A DNA stretch of 64,000 nucleotides from Bacteroidota bacterium (GTDB lineage Bacteria; Bacteroidota; Bacteroidia; Sphingobacteriales; Sphingobacteriaceae): the NCBI GenBank assembly GCA_026224775.1, contig JAMFRP010000007.1, forward strand, positions 149,057 to 213,056. The letters run 5' to 3'. Position numbers and translations under genes: made by a program. Positions within the stretch are counted from its first letter, which is position 1. Every line of letters starts with the position of its first letter. The notes beneath the pieces are model-generated. The model was not told where the DNA came from. It did not search any database and saw nothing but the letters and a program-made list of their open reading frames with translations. Positions 9,980 to 19,617 of the stretch are shown here, in pieces.

Positions 9980-11857
9980 CTAGTTCGTAGGATTGAATGG
10001 ACCGCCCCAAGTGTTGTTTTGCTGGATATTCGGATCATTTGTAATGGTTGCCAGAGGTATACCAAAGAACTGATCAGCGGCTTGATACGCAATAGGAGCC
10101 GAATCCAAATATTTCAATTCACCAGGTTTACTACTTGTACCTATAATAACAGGAACAGCACTGAAATAAGTTGTATATACATTATCTAAATTGTGAATAG
10201 CTGCTGTGTCTCTTGTATTAAGAAGATAATCGGTATTGCTTCCATTAGGTTTAAGTATAATAGATATACCTTGCCTTTTTGTACCATTCAAGGTAGATAT
10301 TAATAAATTTCTTCTTCTCAAATCCCAGAACCTTTTTCCTTCATAAGCAAACTCTATCTGGCGTTCATACATTATAGCATTAACCAAATTATCGCCTGTT
10401 AAACCTGCGGTTATACCATAGTTACCATCTCCTGCTTCAATACCTGCCCTTTTACGTATAGCAATAAGGTCGGCATAGGCTACTGTAGTGTTACCTATTT
10501 CAGCCGCGCTTTCTGCTTGATTTAATAAAACTTCGGCATAACGCATTTCTTGCCAATCAGTACCTGAAAATGTTAAATTAGCTGTAGATAAGTTTGGATC
10601 AACCGCTTTTCTACAGTAGAATCCTGTACTGCTTGATCCGGTAACTTCGGTGGTTTTACTTGTTGTTCCCGCTGCGTTAGTATAATAGAAGTAAGTCCAT
10701 AAACGATTGTTGGCATTTCCTTCCAATGGCCATAAGCAACCATTATAGGCTATAGTTTGATTAAAGCGCGGATCACGATTATCAAAGAAATGAACCGGAT
10801 CATAAGGATATTTAGTTGAAACCCCAGGCGCTTTACCATCCAGCATCGGGAATGCCTCAACTTCATCCCATGTAGGATTATCTGATCCTCCACCAGATAA
10901 AGCCTTTGGAATATTACTCTGCGTATAAGTGTTATTGTTCATTCCGTTTGCGTCAGTAAAAGTGTTATACTCAGTTACCCAAACTGCTTCAGAATTTGCA
11001 GGAGCTGTACCCGAACCTGCTCCTTCTGTAGTCCACATGGTTACATCCTCTTTAGGATAAAGACCGTAACCATGTGCAGTAAGCGTAGCAATAGCTGCTG
11101 TACTAGCGTCGTAAGCTGCCTGCCAGCGGGTCATGTCGTTGTTAACATTAAATTGTGGGCTCGCCCATGTAAGTAACACCCTTCCCAAAAAGGCCTGTGC
11201 CGCGCCTTGGATAATACGCCCATAATCTCCTGCCGGCCATCCACCGGGTAAATATTTAATCGCTGTATCCAGATCAGCTACAATTTGGGTATAAGTTTGA
11301 GTTGTAGTATTGCGGGGCAAGGCTGCAGCCTGTTTTGCGGCTGTACCCACTACCGGCAATGGAGTTAATACTAACGGCACGCCACCGTATAACTTAACAA
11401 ATTCAAAATATCGGTATGCTCTCCAGAATAATGCCTGTGCACGAAATCTGTTCTTGGTACCGGCTGGTATAGGGCTAGCTGGTAGATTAGCTATAAAATC
11501 ATTTATATTTCTGATGTCTGCATAGTAGCCACTGTTTGAATTAGCAGAGCCAATGTCACCAACGGAGCTTGATACTACAGTGCCTAAAGTAAATATATTA
11601 CTGGAATAATTTTCTTCCGTCAGGTTACCGTACCCGGTAGTTCCTAATGTGCTAGGCTTTCCACCACTGCCAGTCCATGCGGGCTGATTGGCCGTATAAA
11701 TTGAATTTAAATATGTTACAGCTATTGCAGAGTCTGAAAAAAGCTGTTGCGATGTATAGGTGGTTAATGGCCCTTTTTCAAGAACTTTTTTGCAACTTGA
11801 ATATAACAGTGCTGACATTGCCAGTACTACTAATGATATATTATATAATTTTTTCAT
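9980..11857 (-). CDS. SusD/RagB-family outer-membrane glycan-binding lipoprotein
   Basis: A 625-residue surface lipoprotein that binds oligosaccharide and forms the lid over the SusC channel. The lipobox gives Cys22 in LLYSSCKK. The N-terminal region has TPR-like helices (RFRAQALFWRAYRYFEFVKLYGG), and the C-terminal part carries the family signature RYAEVLLNQAE followed by FAYEGKRFWDLRRR. Length is normal for a SusD homologue. Eleven bases separate it from the susC-like gene upstream, so the pair is co-transcribed and presumably forms one transporter complex. Ligand specificity cannot be read from the sequence; the neighbouring enzymes suggest a pectin fragment. Confidence 0.95.
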   Translation of the reverse strand: MKKLYNISLVVLAMSALLYSSCKKVLEKGPLTTYTSQQLFSDSAIAVTYLNSIYTANQPAWTGSGGKPSTLGTTGYGNLTEENYSSNIFTLGTVVSSSVGDIGSANSNSGYYADIRNINDFIANLPASPIPAGTKNRFRAQALFWRAYRYFEFVKLYGGVPLVLTPLPVVGTAAKQAAALPRNTTTQTYTQIVADLDTAIKYLPGGWPAGDYGRIIQGAAQAFLGRVLLTWASPQFNVNNDMTRWQAAYDASTAAIATLTAHGYGLYPKEDVTMWTTEGAGSGTAPANSEAVWVTEYNTFTDANGMNNNTYTQSNIPKALSGGGSDNPTWDEVEAFPMLDGKAPGVSTKYPYDPVHFFDNRDPRFNQTIAYNGCLWPLEGNANNRLWTYFYYTNAAGTTSKTTEVTGSSSTGFYCRKAVDPNLSTANLTFSGTDWQEMRYAEVLLNQAESAAEIGNTTVAYADLIAIRKRAGIEAGDGNYGITAGLTGDNLVNAIMYERQIEFAYEGKRFWDLRRRNLLISTLNGTKRQGISIILKPNGSNTDYLLNTRDTAAIHNLDNVYTTYFSAVPVIIGTSSKPGELKYLDSAPIAYQAADQFFGIPLATITNDPNIQQNNTWGGPFNPTN

Positions 11858-11868
11858 TTTTTTAAAAA

Positions 11869-14800
11869 TTAAAATCCTGCATTTAAACCTAATGAGATAG
11901 TCCTTAGTGTAGGATAATTCTCGATCCCACTTCCCGGATACCTGTAGTTATCAGGATATGGATTAAACAAACTATACACGTTACTGCATTGCGCATATAA
12001 CCTTGCGCTTGCAACGCCAATTACCTTGCTCCATTTTGCTGGTAAAGTATAGCTAAAATTGGCTTGTGATATATTCCAGTTAAATGCGCTTACAAACCAA
12101 AAGTTACTTGTCACATCATAATCGTTTACATAATACGGGGCAGGGTATTTTGCATTTTGATTTTGAGGAGTCCAATGATCAGACCAGAATGCTGCCCTAT
12201 TCTCGCTAAGGTCAGTTTTATTAAATGCCGTTATTTCGTCACCAGGTATTACATTCTCACCTCCCCAGCTTAAACCTGTAACCACATCAATGCTGAAAGA
12301 TTTATAGTTGAAACCAAAATTTAAACCAGCATTACTATGATTGTTGGCTTTGTTAGTTAGGTATTTTTGGTCTTTGTAGTCATTACTTTCAATTACACCA
12401 TCGCCATTTAAGTCGGCATAATTGATCATACCTGGCGCTGGTGTATAACCAAATATCTTAACGTTTTGGGCACCACCTGCAGCGGCAGCCCTTTGTGCAA
12501 TAATCTGGTTTGCCTGAGCCTGGGTGCGAATAATACCCAAACTTTCGAAGCCAAATACACCACCATCATCTGATTTTCCTGTACGGTCCTGTACTGTTCC
12601 TGCTAAACCTTGTGACATATCTTCGCGAATGTTCTTATCATCACTCCAGCCATAAAACGCTGTTACATGATAACCCCAATTTGTACTGATATGGTCTCTC
12701 CAGGTAACAGTAAGTTCTGTACCAAAGGTATTATAGATACCAAAATTTTCAGTTGGCGCTGTATTTCCTACTACAAATGGCACAGATCCACTTAAACCAG
12801 TAAGTGCGTCATAATTATGATTCCAAAAGTAATCACCAGTAATAGCCAGGCGTTCTTTTAAAAATTCCATATCTACACCGTAATCTGTTTTAAAAGCATG
12901 ATCCCAAGTAGTATTAGGGTTAGCAATTGAAGTTGGTGCAATACCATTGCCTCTTTCGCCTTCGCCAAACACTGCGCCACCGCTACTACCTGTTTTCACA
13001 TTATATTGCTGGTAATATTGGTAAGCAGTAGCGCTGGTATTATTAGTTCCCAACAATCCCAAACTTGCCCTGAATTTTAACTGTTCCATCCATGGAACAG
13101 CATTTTTAATAAAATCTTCGTTTGAAGCCACCCAACCAAAAGATACCTGGCCAAAATTACCCCATTGATCGCCTGGTGCAAAAGCGGTACTTCCATCACG
13201 GCGACCCACAACTTGTACCAAATAGGTTTGATTATAATCATAATTTATACGTGCAATGTATGATTCCAAACCATATTGAAAAACAGCGCTGTTGGCTTGG
13301 TTAGCTGTTTGTGCGCCAGTAGCAAAGTTGTAATTTTGAGGTGCACCAACAATTACGGTTGCAACAGATGTATTTACACCATCGCCATTTCCTTCCTGCT
13401 GCTCATATATACCTATAGCGTTAATATTATTCTTTCCGAAACTATGCTGATAGTTAAGGGTAGCGTCTAATTGATAGCTTTTTGTATAACTGGGATTAAA
13501 AGTAATGTCGTTACCATTGTCTATAGGAGTAATTTTTGCAATAGTACCACCTGGTATGTGGAGATTATCTCCCAAACCTGTGTAAGTATAATAGTTAAAT
13601 GTGGTTCCGTATTGGGTTGGGAAACTGGTATTTATATTACTATTGAGCGATACCGACGCGGTTAAACCACTTATACCGGGTATTTCATAAGATATTTTGC
13701 CCAAAAAGTTGGTGATATACTGCCTGCTATCTTCATAATTATCAGAATTTTGAAACAGGTTAACATTAATACCATCAAGCGCGTTACTTCCACTTAAATT
13801 TACCGGGTTGCCGTCTATATAATATTTTTCCCATGGTGGCATCTGAGCTAGTGTGATAACGTCATTATTTAAACTTTCTGTAGTACCGTGTTGTTTGTAC
13901 CAAAAAGTTTTGCTATAAGACTGCTCAAAATTAAGACCTAGTGAAACTGTTAATCCTTTAGCCGGTTTTGTTTCAACATTAGCGCGCAAACCCCATTTGT
14001 CTGCATTTACACCTGAAAAATTGGAATTTTGGTTTACATAATCTGCACCAATAAAATAAGTGGCCTTGTCTGTACCACCACTTACGTCAAGCGCTTCGCG
14101 TTCAACGTCCGCCGCTTTAAACTCCTGCTTAAGGTAATTGGTATTGTTGGCCGGATTTGCAATGTAAGCAAGCTCATCCGGTGTATACCATCCTGAACTT
14201 TTATTAGTAGGAACACCATTAATATATCCATTAGCATCGATGGTATTTCCGGTTTGTACACCTTGTGGGGCTTGTTCTCCAATTTGTAAATAGTCATTAC
14301 TCCATTGAGCAAACTGAATACCTGTAAGCATTTTTGGTAGTTGAATAGCGTTCGCTGTACCAAATGAACTACTAAAGGTGACTTTTGGAGCACCGATTTT
14401 CCCTCTTTTGGTACGAACAAGTATGGCACCATTAGCACCTTGCACACCATATATAGCAGCTTCCGCATCTTTTAGTATGGATATACTTTCTACCTCGCTT
14501 GCATCTAACAAATTAAAGTCAGCTTGTGTACGAACCTGATCATCAATAATATAAAGAGGAGATGTGCTACCACCATGACTCCCGTTTAAGGTCATCGTAT
14601 TACGTATTGTAATACTTGCCGGTTGCCCGGGGCGTGAATCTTGGGCTACACCTACGCCTACAACCTGACCCGCTAGCGAGGCTCCCAGATTCAGAGAAGG
14701 GATATCTTGTATATCTTTTATAGCAATGGTAGATACAGAGCCGGTTAATGTTGCCTTCTTTTGCACCCCGTAGCCTACTATCACCACTTCATCCAAGTCC

Positions 14801-15108
14801 GTGCTTGATGGAACCATTTTAAAATCGGCATTCATTTCGCCTACTTTTAATGTTTTTTCAGAGTAATTATAACCTACAAAACTTACGCCAATTGATACAT
14901 TTTGCAAATTGGTTACTTTTATGGCATATTTACCATTAACATCTGTTGTAGTACTTGCTTTACTACCCTTAACCTGTACGGTTACACCTGGTAGCGGCTG
15001 ATTTTTTTCATCGAGTACTGTGCCTGAGACAGTTCGATTTTGTGCTTGTAGCACGTTGCTGATGCTGAGCAGCAACAGCACTGAAAATAAAAGGTAAATT
15101 TTTCTCAT
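11869..15108 (-). CDS. SusC/RagA-family TonB-dependent outer-membrane oligosaccharide transporter
   Basis: A 1079-residue receptor. After a signal peptide ending VLQAQ comes a carboxypeptidase-regulatory-like beta-sandwich (VSGTVLDEKNQPLPGVTV, residues ~27-105). A TonB plug follows, with VVIVGYGVQKKATLTGSV and ISILKDAEAAIYG (residues ~108-235), then a 22-strand barrel ending in a typical C-terminal aromatic girdle (ISLGLNAGF). This is the normal size and order for a SusC protein; no signalling-type N-terminal STN domain is present, so anti-sigma control through this receptor is not expected. It would import pectin-derived oligosaccharides to the periplasm with the SusD partner. Confidence 0.96.
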   Translation of the reverse strand: MRKIYLLFSVLLLLSISNVLQAQNRTVSGTVLDEKNQPLPGVTVQVKGSKASTTTDVNGKYAIKVTNLQNVSIGVSFVGYNYSEKTLKVGEMNADFKMVPSSTDLDEVVIVGYGVQKKATLTGSVSTIAIKDIQDIPSLNLGASLAGQVVGVGVAQDSRPGQPASITIRNTMTLNGSHGGSTSPLYIIDDQVRTQADFNLLDASEVESISILKDAEAAIYGVQGANGAILVRTKRGKIGAPKVTFSSSFGTANAIQLPKMLTGIQFAQWSNDYLQIGEQAPQGVQTGNTIDANGYINGVPTNKSSGWYTPDELAYIANPANNTNYLKQEFKAADVEREALDVSGGTDKATYFIGADYVNQNSNFSGVNADKWGLRANVETKPAKGLTVSLGLNFEQSYSKTFWYKQHGTTESLNNDVITLAQMPPWEKYYIDGNPVNLSGSNALDGINVNLFQNSDNYEDSRQYITNFLGKISYEIPGISGLTASVSLNSNINTSFPTQYGTTFNYYTYTGLGDNLHIPGGTIAKITPIDNGNDITFNPSYTKSYQLDATLNYQHSFGKNNINAIGIYEQQEGNGDGVNTSVATVIVGAPQNYNFATGAQTANQANSAVFQYGLESYIARINYDYNQTYLVQVVGRRDGSTAFAPGDQWGNFGQVSFGWVASNEDFIKNAVPWMEQLKFRASLGLLGTNNTSATAYQYYQQYNVKTGSSGGAVFGEGERGNGIAPTSIANPNTTWDHAFKTDYGVDMEFLKERLAITGDYFWNHNYDALTGLSGSVPFVVGNTAPTENFGIYNTFGTELTVTWRDHISTNWGYHVTAFYGWSDDKNIREDMSQGLAGTVQDRTGKSDDGGVFGFESLGIIRTQAQANQIIAQRAAAAGGAQNVKIFGYTPAPGMINYADLNGDGVIESNDYKDQKYLTNKANNHSNAGLNFGFNYKSFSIDVVTGLSWGGENVIPGDEITAFNKTDLSENRAAFWSDHWTPQNQNAKYPAPYYVNDYDVTSNFWFVSAFNWNISQANFSYTLPAKWSKVIGVASARLYAQCSNVYSLFNPYPDNYRYPGSGIENYPTLRTISLGLNAGF

Positions 15109-15196
15109 AAAAAATTAGGTTAATTTATAATTGGTATATATTTAGGGCTCATTTAATAATACTTCTCACTTTATTATCAAACTCTTTTTTATTTTC

Positions 15197-15868
15197 TTAT
15201 CCTTTTTGGCTCGATTTGTCTTTAATGCGTTGCTGCCAGTCGGCTGCTTCTTTTTTCATATCGTATCCCTGGGCTGATAAATAGTTGTTAATCCTTCCTT
15301 TGTATTTACCAAACCAGGCGTGTTTCTTTTCTGATGATTCCGCATCTATAGCGTGCTCCCTTGCTTCTACCAGCCATATTTTAATTTGTGTTTTTTGCAC
15401 ATCGCTTAAGGTTGGTATTTCATCCAGGTAAGCATTATAAGTTAAAGGCAATATCCTGTAGGTCATTTGATCTTTAACCTCATCAACTTGCTCATTGTTT
15501 AGCTCGGTACCCAATTTTGCTAAATAAGCACTATGTAACTTATCAAGTTGCTTATCTACATTACTGTCAATTGCTGCTATTTGTGTATTAGCGGCAGCCT
15601 TATCATCACCTTGTTTTGATTTTATATCTTTTACTTGTTGATTGCGGGTATCGTGTATAGCGCTTAAGTCGCGGTATTGATCTACTATTATTGCAACAAC
15701 ACGTTTAAATTTTGCAGAATCAGTAATATTAAGCGCAGTAACTATCTTTTCTGATCTTTTGGTAATTACTTGCGTATAATTTGCCTGTTCATTGGCATCT
15801 GTGCTTTGCGCATAAGTAAAGGTAATACTGCACAATGTTAATCCGGCTATTAAAAGGTACTTCTTCAT
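15197..15868 (-). CDS. DUF3826 secreted protein (first copy), leading the susCD operon
   Basis: A 223-residue protein of unknown role that matches the DUF3826 family often seen beside pectin loci in Bacteroidota. The ATG at 15868 is preferred; the frame extends only to a TTG at 15886. A signal peptide ends TYAQ (residue ~20), so it is exported. The rest is mostly helical, with a Lys/Asp-rich middle and the signature MTYRILPLTYNAYLDEIPTL, then REHAIDAESSEKKHAWFGKYKGRIN and a charged C-terminus. It is the first gene downstream of the candidate PUL promoter at 16064-16148 and 88 bases ahead of susC. A diverged paralogue lies at 52142-52828 beside an acetylesterase. Placement suggests a periplasmic helper in pectin use; no reaction is known to me. 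Confidence 0.8.
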   Translation of the reverse strand: MKKYLLIAGLTLCSITFTYAQSTDANEQANYTQVITKRSEKIVTALNITDSAKFKRVVAIIVDQYRDLSAIHDTRNQQVKDIKSKQGDDKAAANTQIAAIDSNVDKQLDKLHSAYLAKLGTELNNEQVDEVKDQMTYRILPLTYNAYLDEIPTLSDVQKTQIKIWLVEAREHAIDAESSEKKHAWFGKYKGRINNYLSAQGYDMKKEAADWQQRIKDKSSQKG

Positions 15869-15920
15869 TATTATATAGTATATCAAAAATGGCTTATATA
15901 AATTCTTACTTTTTATTATT

Positions 15921-15942
15921 CAATCATCAATTAAGATGATTG
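15921..15942 (-). promoter_or_regulatory. Inverted repeat in the leader of the susCD operon
   Basis: CAATCATC (15921-15928), six-base loop, GATGATTG (15935-15942): a perfect 8/6/8 hairpin about 50 bases upstream of the DUF3826 start and downstream of the predicted transcription start. It has no T-tract, so it is more likely an RNA stem or a regulator site than a terminator. Confidence 0.45.
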
Positions 15943-16063
15943 TTCTTAAAACACTAATTAATTATTCAACTAAACATCAAATACTTAATCCCGAAAAAAA
16001 TAATATATATCGTTATTAACTGGTTTTATAATCTTGCAGACATGCAATGCATTTGGACTGTCT

Positions 16064-16148
16064 ACAATAACAAATATCATGGAAACGTAATAGCTATTAC
16101 TACCCATATTTATCAACTTATTGTATCATCTTATCATAAGGATAATTA
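16064..16148 (-). promoter_or_regulatory. Candidate activator-dependent promoter of PUL operon 1
   Basis: Read on the minus strand, TGATAA (within 16119-16148, core ending TACAATA) is followed after exactly 40 bases from TACAATA by GATATTTG (16078-16071), a one-mismatch match to the Bacteroidota -7 element TAnnTTTG. There is no TTG at -33, which fits a promoter that needs an activator such as the adjacent AraC protein. The same motif and spacing recur at 34270-34350. Confidence 0.5.
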
Positions 16149-16295
16149 GTGTATATAGCAGTATATTTACATTGTATTTTATCAGGAAACTTGATTGGAT
16201 CAATTTTTTTTCAGTAAATTTAAAATCTCAACCCGGATAGCTAATTATTTCCAAGCCAATTATCTGATTATTATTTTAATAGATTTTAGTTCAAA

Positions 16296-17198
16296 ATGAA
16301 ACCACATTTTCTTAAAGTAGCTGTACAGCCGCAAAATTCCTTCAGTATAAGGCATGATATTTTGCCTACCTTCAGGGGTATATGGCACTATCACCCGGAG
16401 CTTGAACTGCACTATGTTATCAAGGGGGAAGGCGTACGTTTTATTGGTGATAATATCAGCAACTTTTCTTCGGGAGAAATATTACTGCTTGGAGAAAAAC
16501 TACCACATTGCTGGCGTTGTAAAGAAGAGTACTTCCAACCAGATTCCGGACTTAATGTAGAAGTGATTGTTATACATTTTTTGCCTGATTGCCTCGGGCG
16601 CTATTTATTGAATTTACCGGAGGCTTATTTGCTGCCAAAACTTTTTGAAAAAGCTAAAAACGGCCTCATTATAAATGGCAAAGCCAAGGAAGAATTAAAG
16701 CAATTAATGCACCGTGCGGTAAATGCCAATAACCTGGATAGGATTATTGTACTGCTATCAATACTTAAAGTTTTAGCTGAAAATGAGGCGTTTGAACCCA
16801 TAACATTATCACATAACGAGTTTCATCAATCAAACGAATTAGATACTATACGCCTTAATAAAGTTTGCTCGTATACGCTAACTAATTATAAAAAGGAAAT
16901 AAGCCTTAATGAGATCGCGGCTATTGGCAATTTAAGCGTTACCTCGTTTTGCAGATATTTTAAGTTGATGACTAAAAAAACATTCTCCGATTTTTTAACG
17001 GAGATAAGGATAAGCCATGCCTGCCGGTTTTTAATTGAGGATAAATTGCCTACAGAAGTAATTTGTTTTGAGTGTGGATTTAACAATATTTCTAACTTTT
17101 ACCGGCACTTTAAAAAAGTAACCGGCATGACTCCACTGGAATACAAGAGAAGATACTTGAAGGGGCAAACGTCGCAAGTTGTTGCACAGAGTGCTTAA
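16296..17198 (+). CDS. AraC-family transcriptional regulator of the PUL
   Basis: A 300-residue cytoplasmic regulator. Residues about 10-100 form a cupin sensor (HYHPELELHYVIKGEG, then FSSGEILLLGEKLPHCW), the arm that usually binds a mono- or small oligosaccharide. Residues about 195-290 carry the two helix-turn-helix motifs (SLNEIAAIGNLSVTSFCRYFK and the C-terminal CGFNNISNFYRHFKKVTGMTP). It lies between the two long minus-strand PUL operons, divergent from the susCD operon and convergent with the GH2 gene (19-base gap). No hybrid two-component system or ECF sigma/anti-sigma pair is present in the window, so it is the best candidate for controlling the locus, probably by a cytoplasmic sugar signal. 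Confidence 0.9.
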   Translation: MKPHFLKVAVQPQNSFSIRHDILPTFRGIWHYHPELELHYVIKGEGVRFIGDNISNFSSGEILLLGEKLPHCWRCKEEYFQPDSGLNVEVIVIHFLPDCLGRYLLNLPEAYLLPKLFEKAKNGLIINGKAKEELKQLMHRAVNANNLDRIIVLLSILKVLAENEAFEPITLSHNEFHQSNELDTIRLNKVCSYTLTNYKKEISLNEIAAIGNLSVTSFCRYFKLMTKKTFSDFLTEIRISHACRFLIEDKLPTEVICFECGFNNISNFYRHFKKVTGMTPLEYKRRYLKGQTSQVVAQSA

Positions 17199-17217
17199 AT
17201 TAGCCTGCTCCAAATCT

Positions 17218-19617
17218 CTATTTTGTGTTCAAAACTAAAGTTGACGGCTTTAAACCCGTTGAATTAGCTTCAACTAAAACTTCCCCTTTTGTTTTTCGCG
17301 AGCGTACCATCAGCAGGCACATGCCGTGGAATGCTTTGCGGTAGTTTGCTTTAAATGGTTCCATACTTATTTGAGAGCCGTTATCAACACCTGCTACTTC
17401 GGCAGGGCCTTTTATTTTAAAAGTAATCAGGTTTTCGGCATCAGGGACTATGTTTCCATCTTTATCCAAAACTTTTACTGTGATAAATGACAGATCGTTG
17501 CCATCAGCATGTATAGATTTTCTGTCGGCAATTAATTGAATTTTCGCAGGTGCACCCGCTGTGTGAACTTCTTGTGATAATACGATCTTTCCATTTTTAC
17601 GGGATACTGCTTTTAATGTGCCCGGCTCAAATTTCACATTCCATGCTACATGCAGGTCATCCTTTTGTTTTTTCCTTATGCCTAATGATTTGCCGTTTAT
17701 AAAAAGTTCCACTTCGTCGGCCTGGCTATAATATGCCCAAACATCAATCAGTTGACCCGGTTTCCAATTCCAGTGAGGTAACAAATGTAGAACGGGTTTA
17801 TCCGTCCACTCGCTTTGATACATATAATAAACATCTTTTGGAAAGCCCGCCAAATCAACAATACCAAAATATGAACTGCGGGCGGGCCACGGATATGGTG
17901 TAGGTTCGCCCAGGTAATCGAAGCCCGTCCAGATAAAAAGGCCGGAAAGGAAATCGTATTTCTTAATAATTTTCCAGGTTTCCTCATGCGTCGAGCCCCA
18001 ATAAGCGGCCACATTATCATAAGCGGTAACCGCTAATTGAGCATTCCCTTGTGTAAACGGGATTTTTGAGCTTTGCGGCCAATGACGGGTAGTATCGGTT
18101 GGCGTATCATAAAATCCACGGGTTTCCAGCGCCGACATGGTTTCGGTAGCGATGAATTTTTGGTTAGGATAATTCTTCAAAAAATTAGCATATACTTCCT
18201 GGTGATAGTTTAAACCAACCAAATCCAAAGCACCCGATTGATAGATGAAATTTTTATGCGGATCAGATTCGCTTAAGGCGGATGTAACCGGCCTGGTATT
18301 GTCAATATTCTTTACAATTTTAACCAGTTCGCGGGTTATTGAAATACCGGTACTATCAAATTGTTCGCGGATTTCGTTGCCTATGCTCCATATAAACACA
18401 CAGGGATGGTTACGATCGCGCAGGATTTGATCTGTCAGATCCTGTTTGTGCCATTGAGCCCAGTCTTCATGATAATCATGTTTGGTTTTCTTCTTGGCCC
18501 ACATATCGAAACTTTCATCCATCACCAAAAAACCCATTTTATCGCAGAGGTTTAAAAACTCAGGAGCCGGTGGATTGTGGGAAGTCCGGATAGCGTTACA
18601 ACCCATTTGTTTGAGAATTTGCAGTTGCCTTTCTATGGCACGGGTATTAACCGCTGCGCCTAAAGCGCCTAAATCGTGGTGCATGCAAACACCTTTTATT
18701 TTCATGTGGACACCATTTAAGGAGAAACCCTTTTCACTATCGAACTTAAAAGAACGTACACCAATGTTAACTTTATCATCATCTAATAATTCGTTCCCCT
18801 TGAACAACTGCAGAACGACTTTATATAAATAAGGATGATCGGCAGACCATAAAATGGGATTTTTAATTACTATATCTCTAATGATACCAACCTGATTAAT
18901 TGATGATAAATTATCAGCCACCACTTTGCCCATTTCATTATAAATAATAGCTTTTAAACGCAGACCTTTATCGGTAGATGATATAGTTGTTTCGACATTT
19001 ACAGTCGCACTATTATTTGTTATCTGTGGCGTGGTTATAAAAGTACCCCATTGTTTAAAATGAATTTTATTGATGGTGGTAAGCCATACATTGCGATAAA
19101 TGCCCGAACCACTGTACCAGCGTGAATTAGGCTGTTCAGAATTGTCAACCCTTACGGCGATAACATTTGCTTGATTTCCGAATTTTAAATAGCCGGTGAG
19201 ATCATAATTGAAAGAAACATAGCCATTGGGTCTTTTGCCCAAATAATGTCCGTTTATCCAAACTTCGCTGTTGCGATAAACGCCATCGAAATTGATGATG
19301 GTATTTTTGTTTTTTGATGATAAAGGCAATGCGAATGTTTTTCGATACCAGCCAATTCCTGTAGGTAGGCCACCTTCACTTGCTGTGGATGGATTTTTTT
19401 GGCTGAAGCTACCTTCTATACTCCAATCATGCGGTAAATCGAGAGTACGCCATTTTTTGTCGTTAAATGTGTTGTTTTTGGCGAGGCTGTCATCGCCCAA
19501 CATAAATTTCCAACTGCTATCGAAATTTTCGACTTTACGTGCCGATTGTGCCGATGCGGTAAACCAACCTGTTAGAATAATTAAGACGAAAACAAAAAAC
19601 AGCTTCATATCAAACAT
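17218..19617 (-). CDS. GH2 beta-galactosidase-type exo-glycosidase, last gene of operon 2
   Basis: An 799-residue secreted GH2 enzyme with signal peptide ending TASAQ. Domain order is normal: jelly-roll sugar-binding domain (~35-190), Ig-like domain (~195-285), TIM barrel (~295-600) and C-terminal DUF4982/Ig-like domains. The catalytic pair is visible: acid/base Glu415 in IWSIGNE and nucleophile Glu492 in ATETMSA; VWINGHYLG and RTSHNPP are classic GH2 signatures. The frame extends to a TTG at 19623, but the ATG at 19617 overlaps the upstream isomerase stop as TAATG and is preferred; an ATG at 19608 is also possible. Beta-galactosidase is the usual label, though GH2 members in pectin loci also include beta-glucuronidases and beta-galacturonidases. 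Confidence 0.88.
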   Translation of the reverse strand: MFDMKLFFVFVLIILTGWFTASAQSARKVENFDSSWKFMLGDDSLAKNNTFNDKKWRTLDLPHDWSIEGSFSQKNPSTASEGGLPTGIGWYRKTFALPLSSKNKNTIINFDGVYRNSEVWINGHYLGKRPNGYVSFNYDLTGYLKFGNQANVIAVRVDNSEQPNSRWYSGSGIYRNVWLTTINKIHFKQWGTFITTPQITNNSATVNVETTISSTDKGLRLKAIIYNEMGKVVADNLSSINQVGIIRDIVIKNPILWSADHPYLYKVVLQLFKGNELLDDDKVNIGVRSFKFDSEKGFSLNGVHMKIKGVCMHHDLGALGAAVNTRAIERQLQILKQMGCNAIRTSHNPPAPEFLNLCDKMGFLVMDESFDMWAKKKTKHDYHEDWAQWHKQDLTDQILRDRNHPCVFIWSIGNEIREQFDSTGISITRELVKIVKNIDNTRPVTSALSESDPHKNFIYQSGALDLVGLNYHQEVYANFLKNYPNQKFIATETMSALETRGFYDTPTDTTRHWPQSSKIPFTQGNAQLAVTAYDNVAAYWGSTHEETWKIIKKYDFLSGLFIWTGFDYLGEPTPYPWPARSSYFGIVDLAGFPKDVYYMYQSEWTDKPVLHLLPHWNWKPGQLIDVWAYYSQADEVELFINGKSLGIRKKQKDDLHVAWNVKFEPGTLKAVSRKNGKIVLSQEVHTAGAPAKIQLIADRKSIHADGNDLSFITVKVLDKDGNIVPDAENLITFKIKGPAEVAGVDNGSQISMEPFKANYRKAFHGMCLLMVRSRKTKGEVLVEANSTGLKPSTLVLNTK

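Larger units (their letters stand above)
15869..16295. other. Intergenic region between the susCD operon and the araC-type regulator
   Basis: 427 bases, very AT-rich, with genes leaving in both directions. It holds the candidate minus-strand PUL promoter (16064-16148), a perfect 8-base inverted repeat in the expected leader (15921-15942), a TGCA-type palindrome near 16042-16052 and no open reading frame worth calling. Confidence 0.8.
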
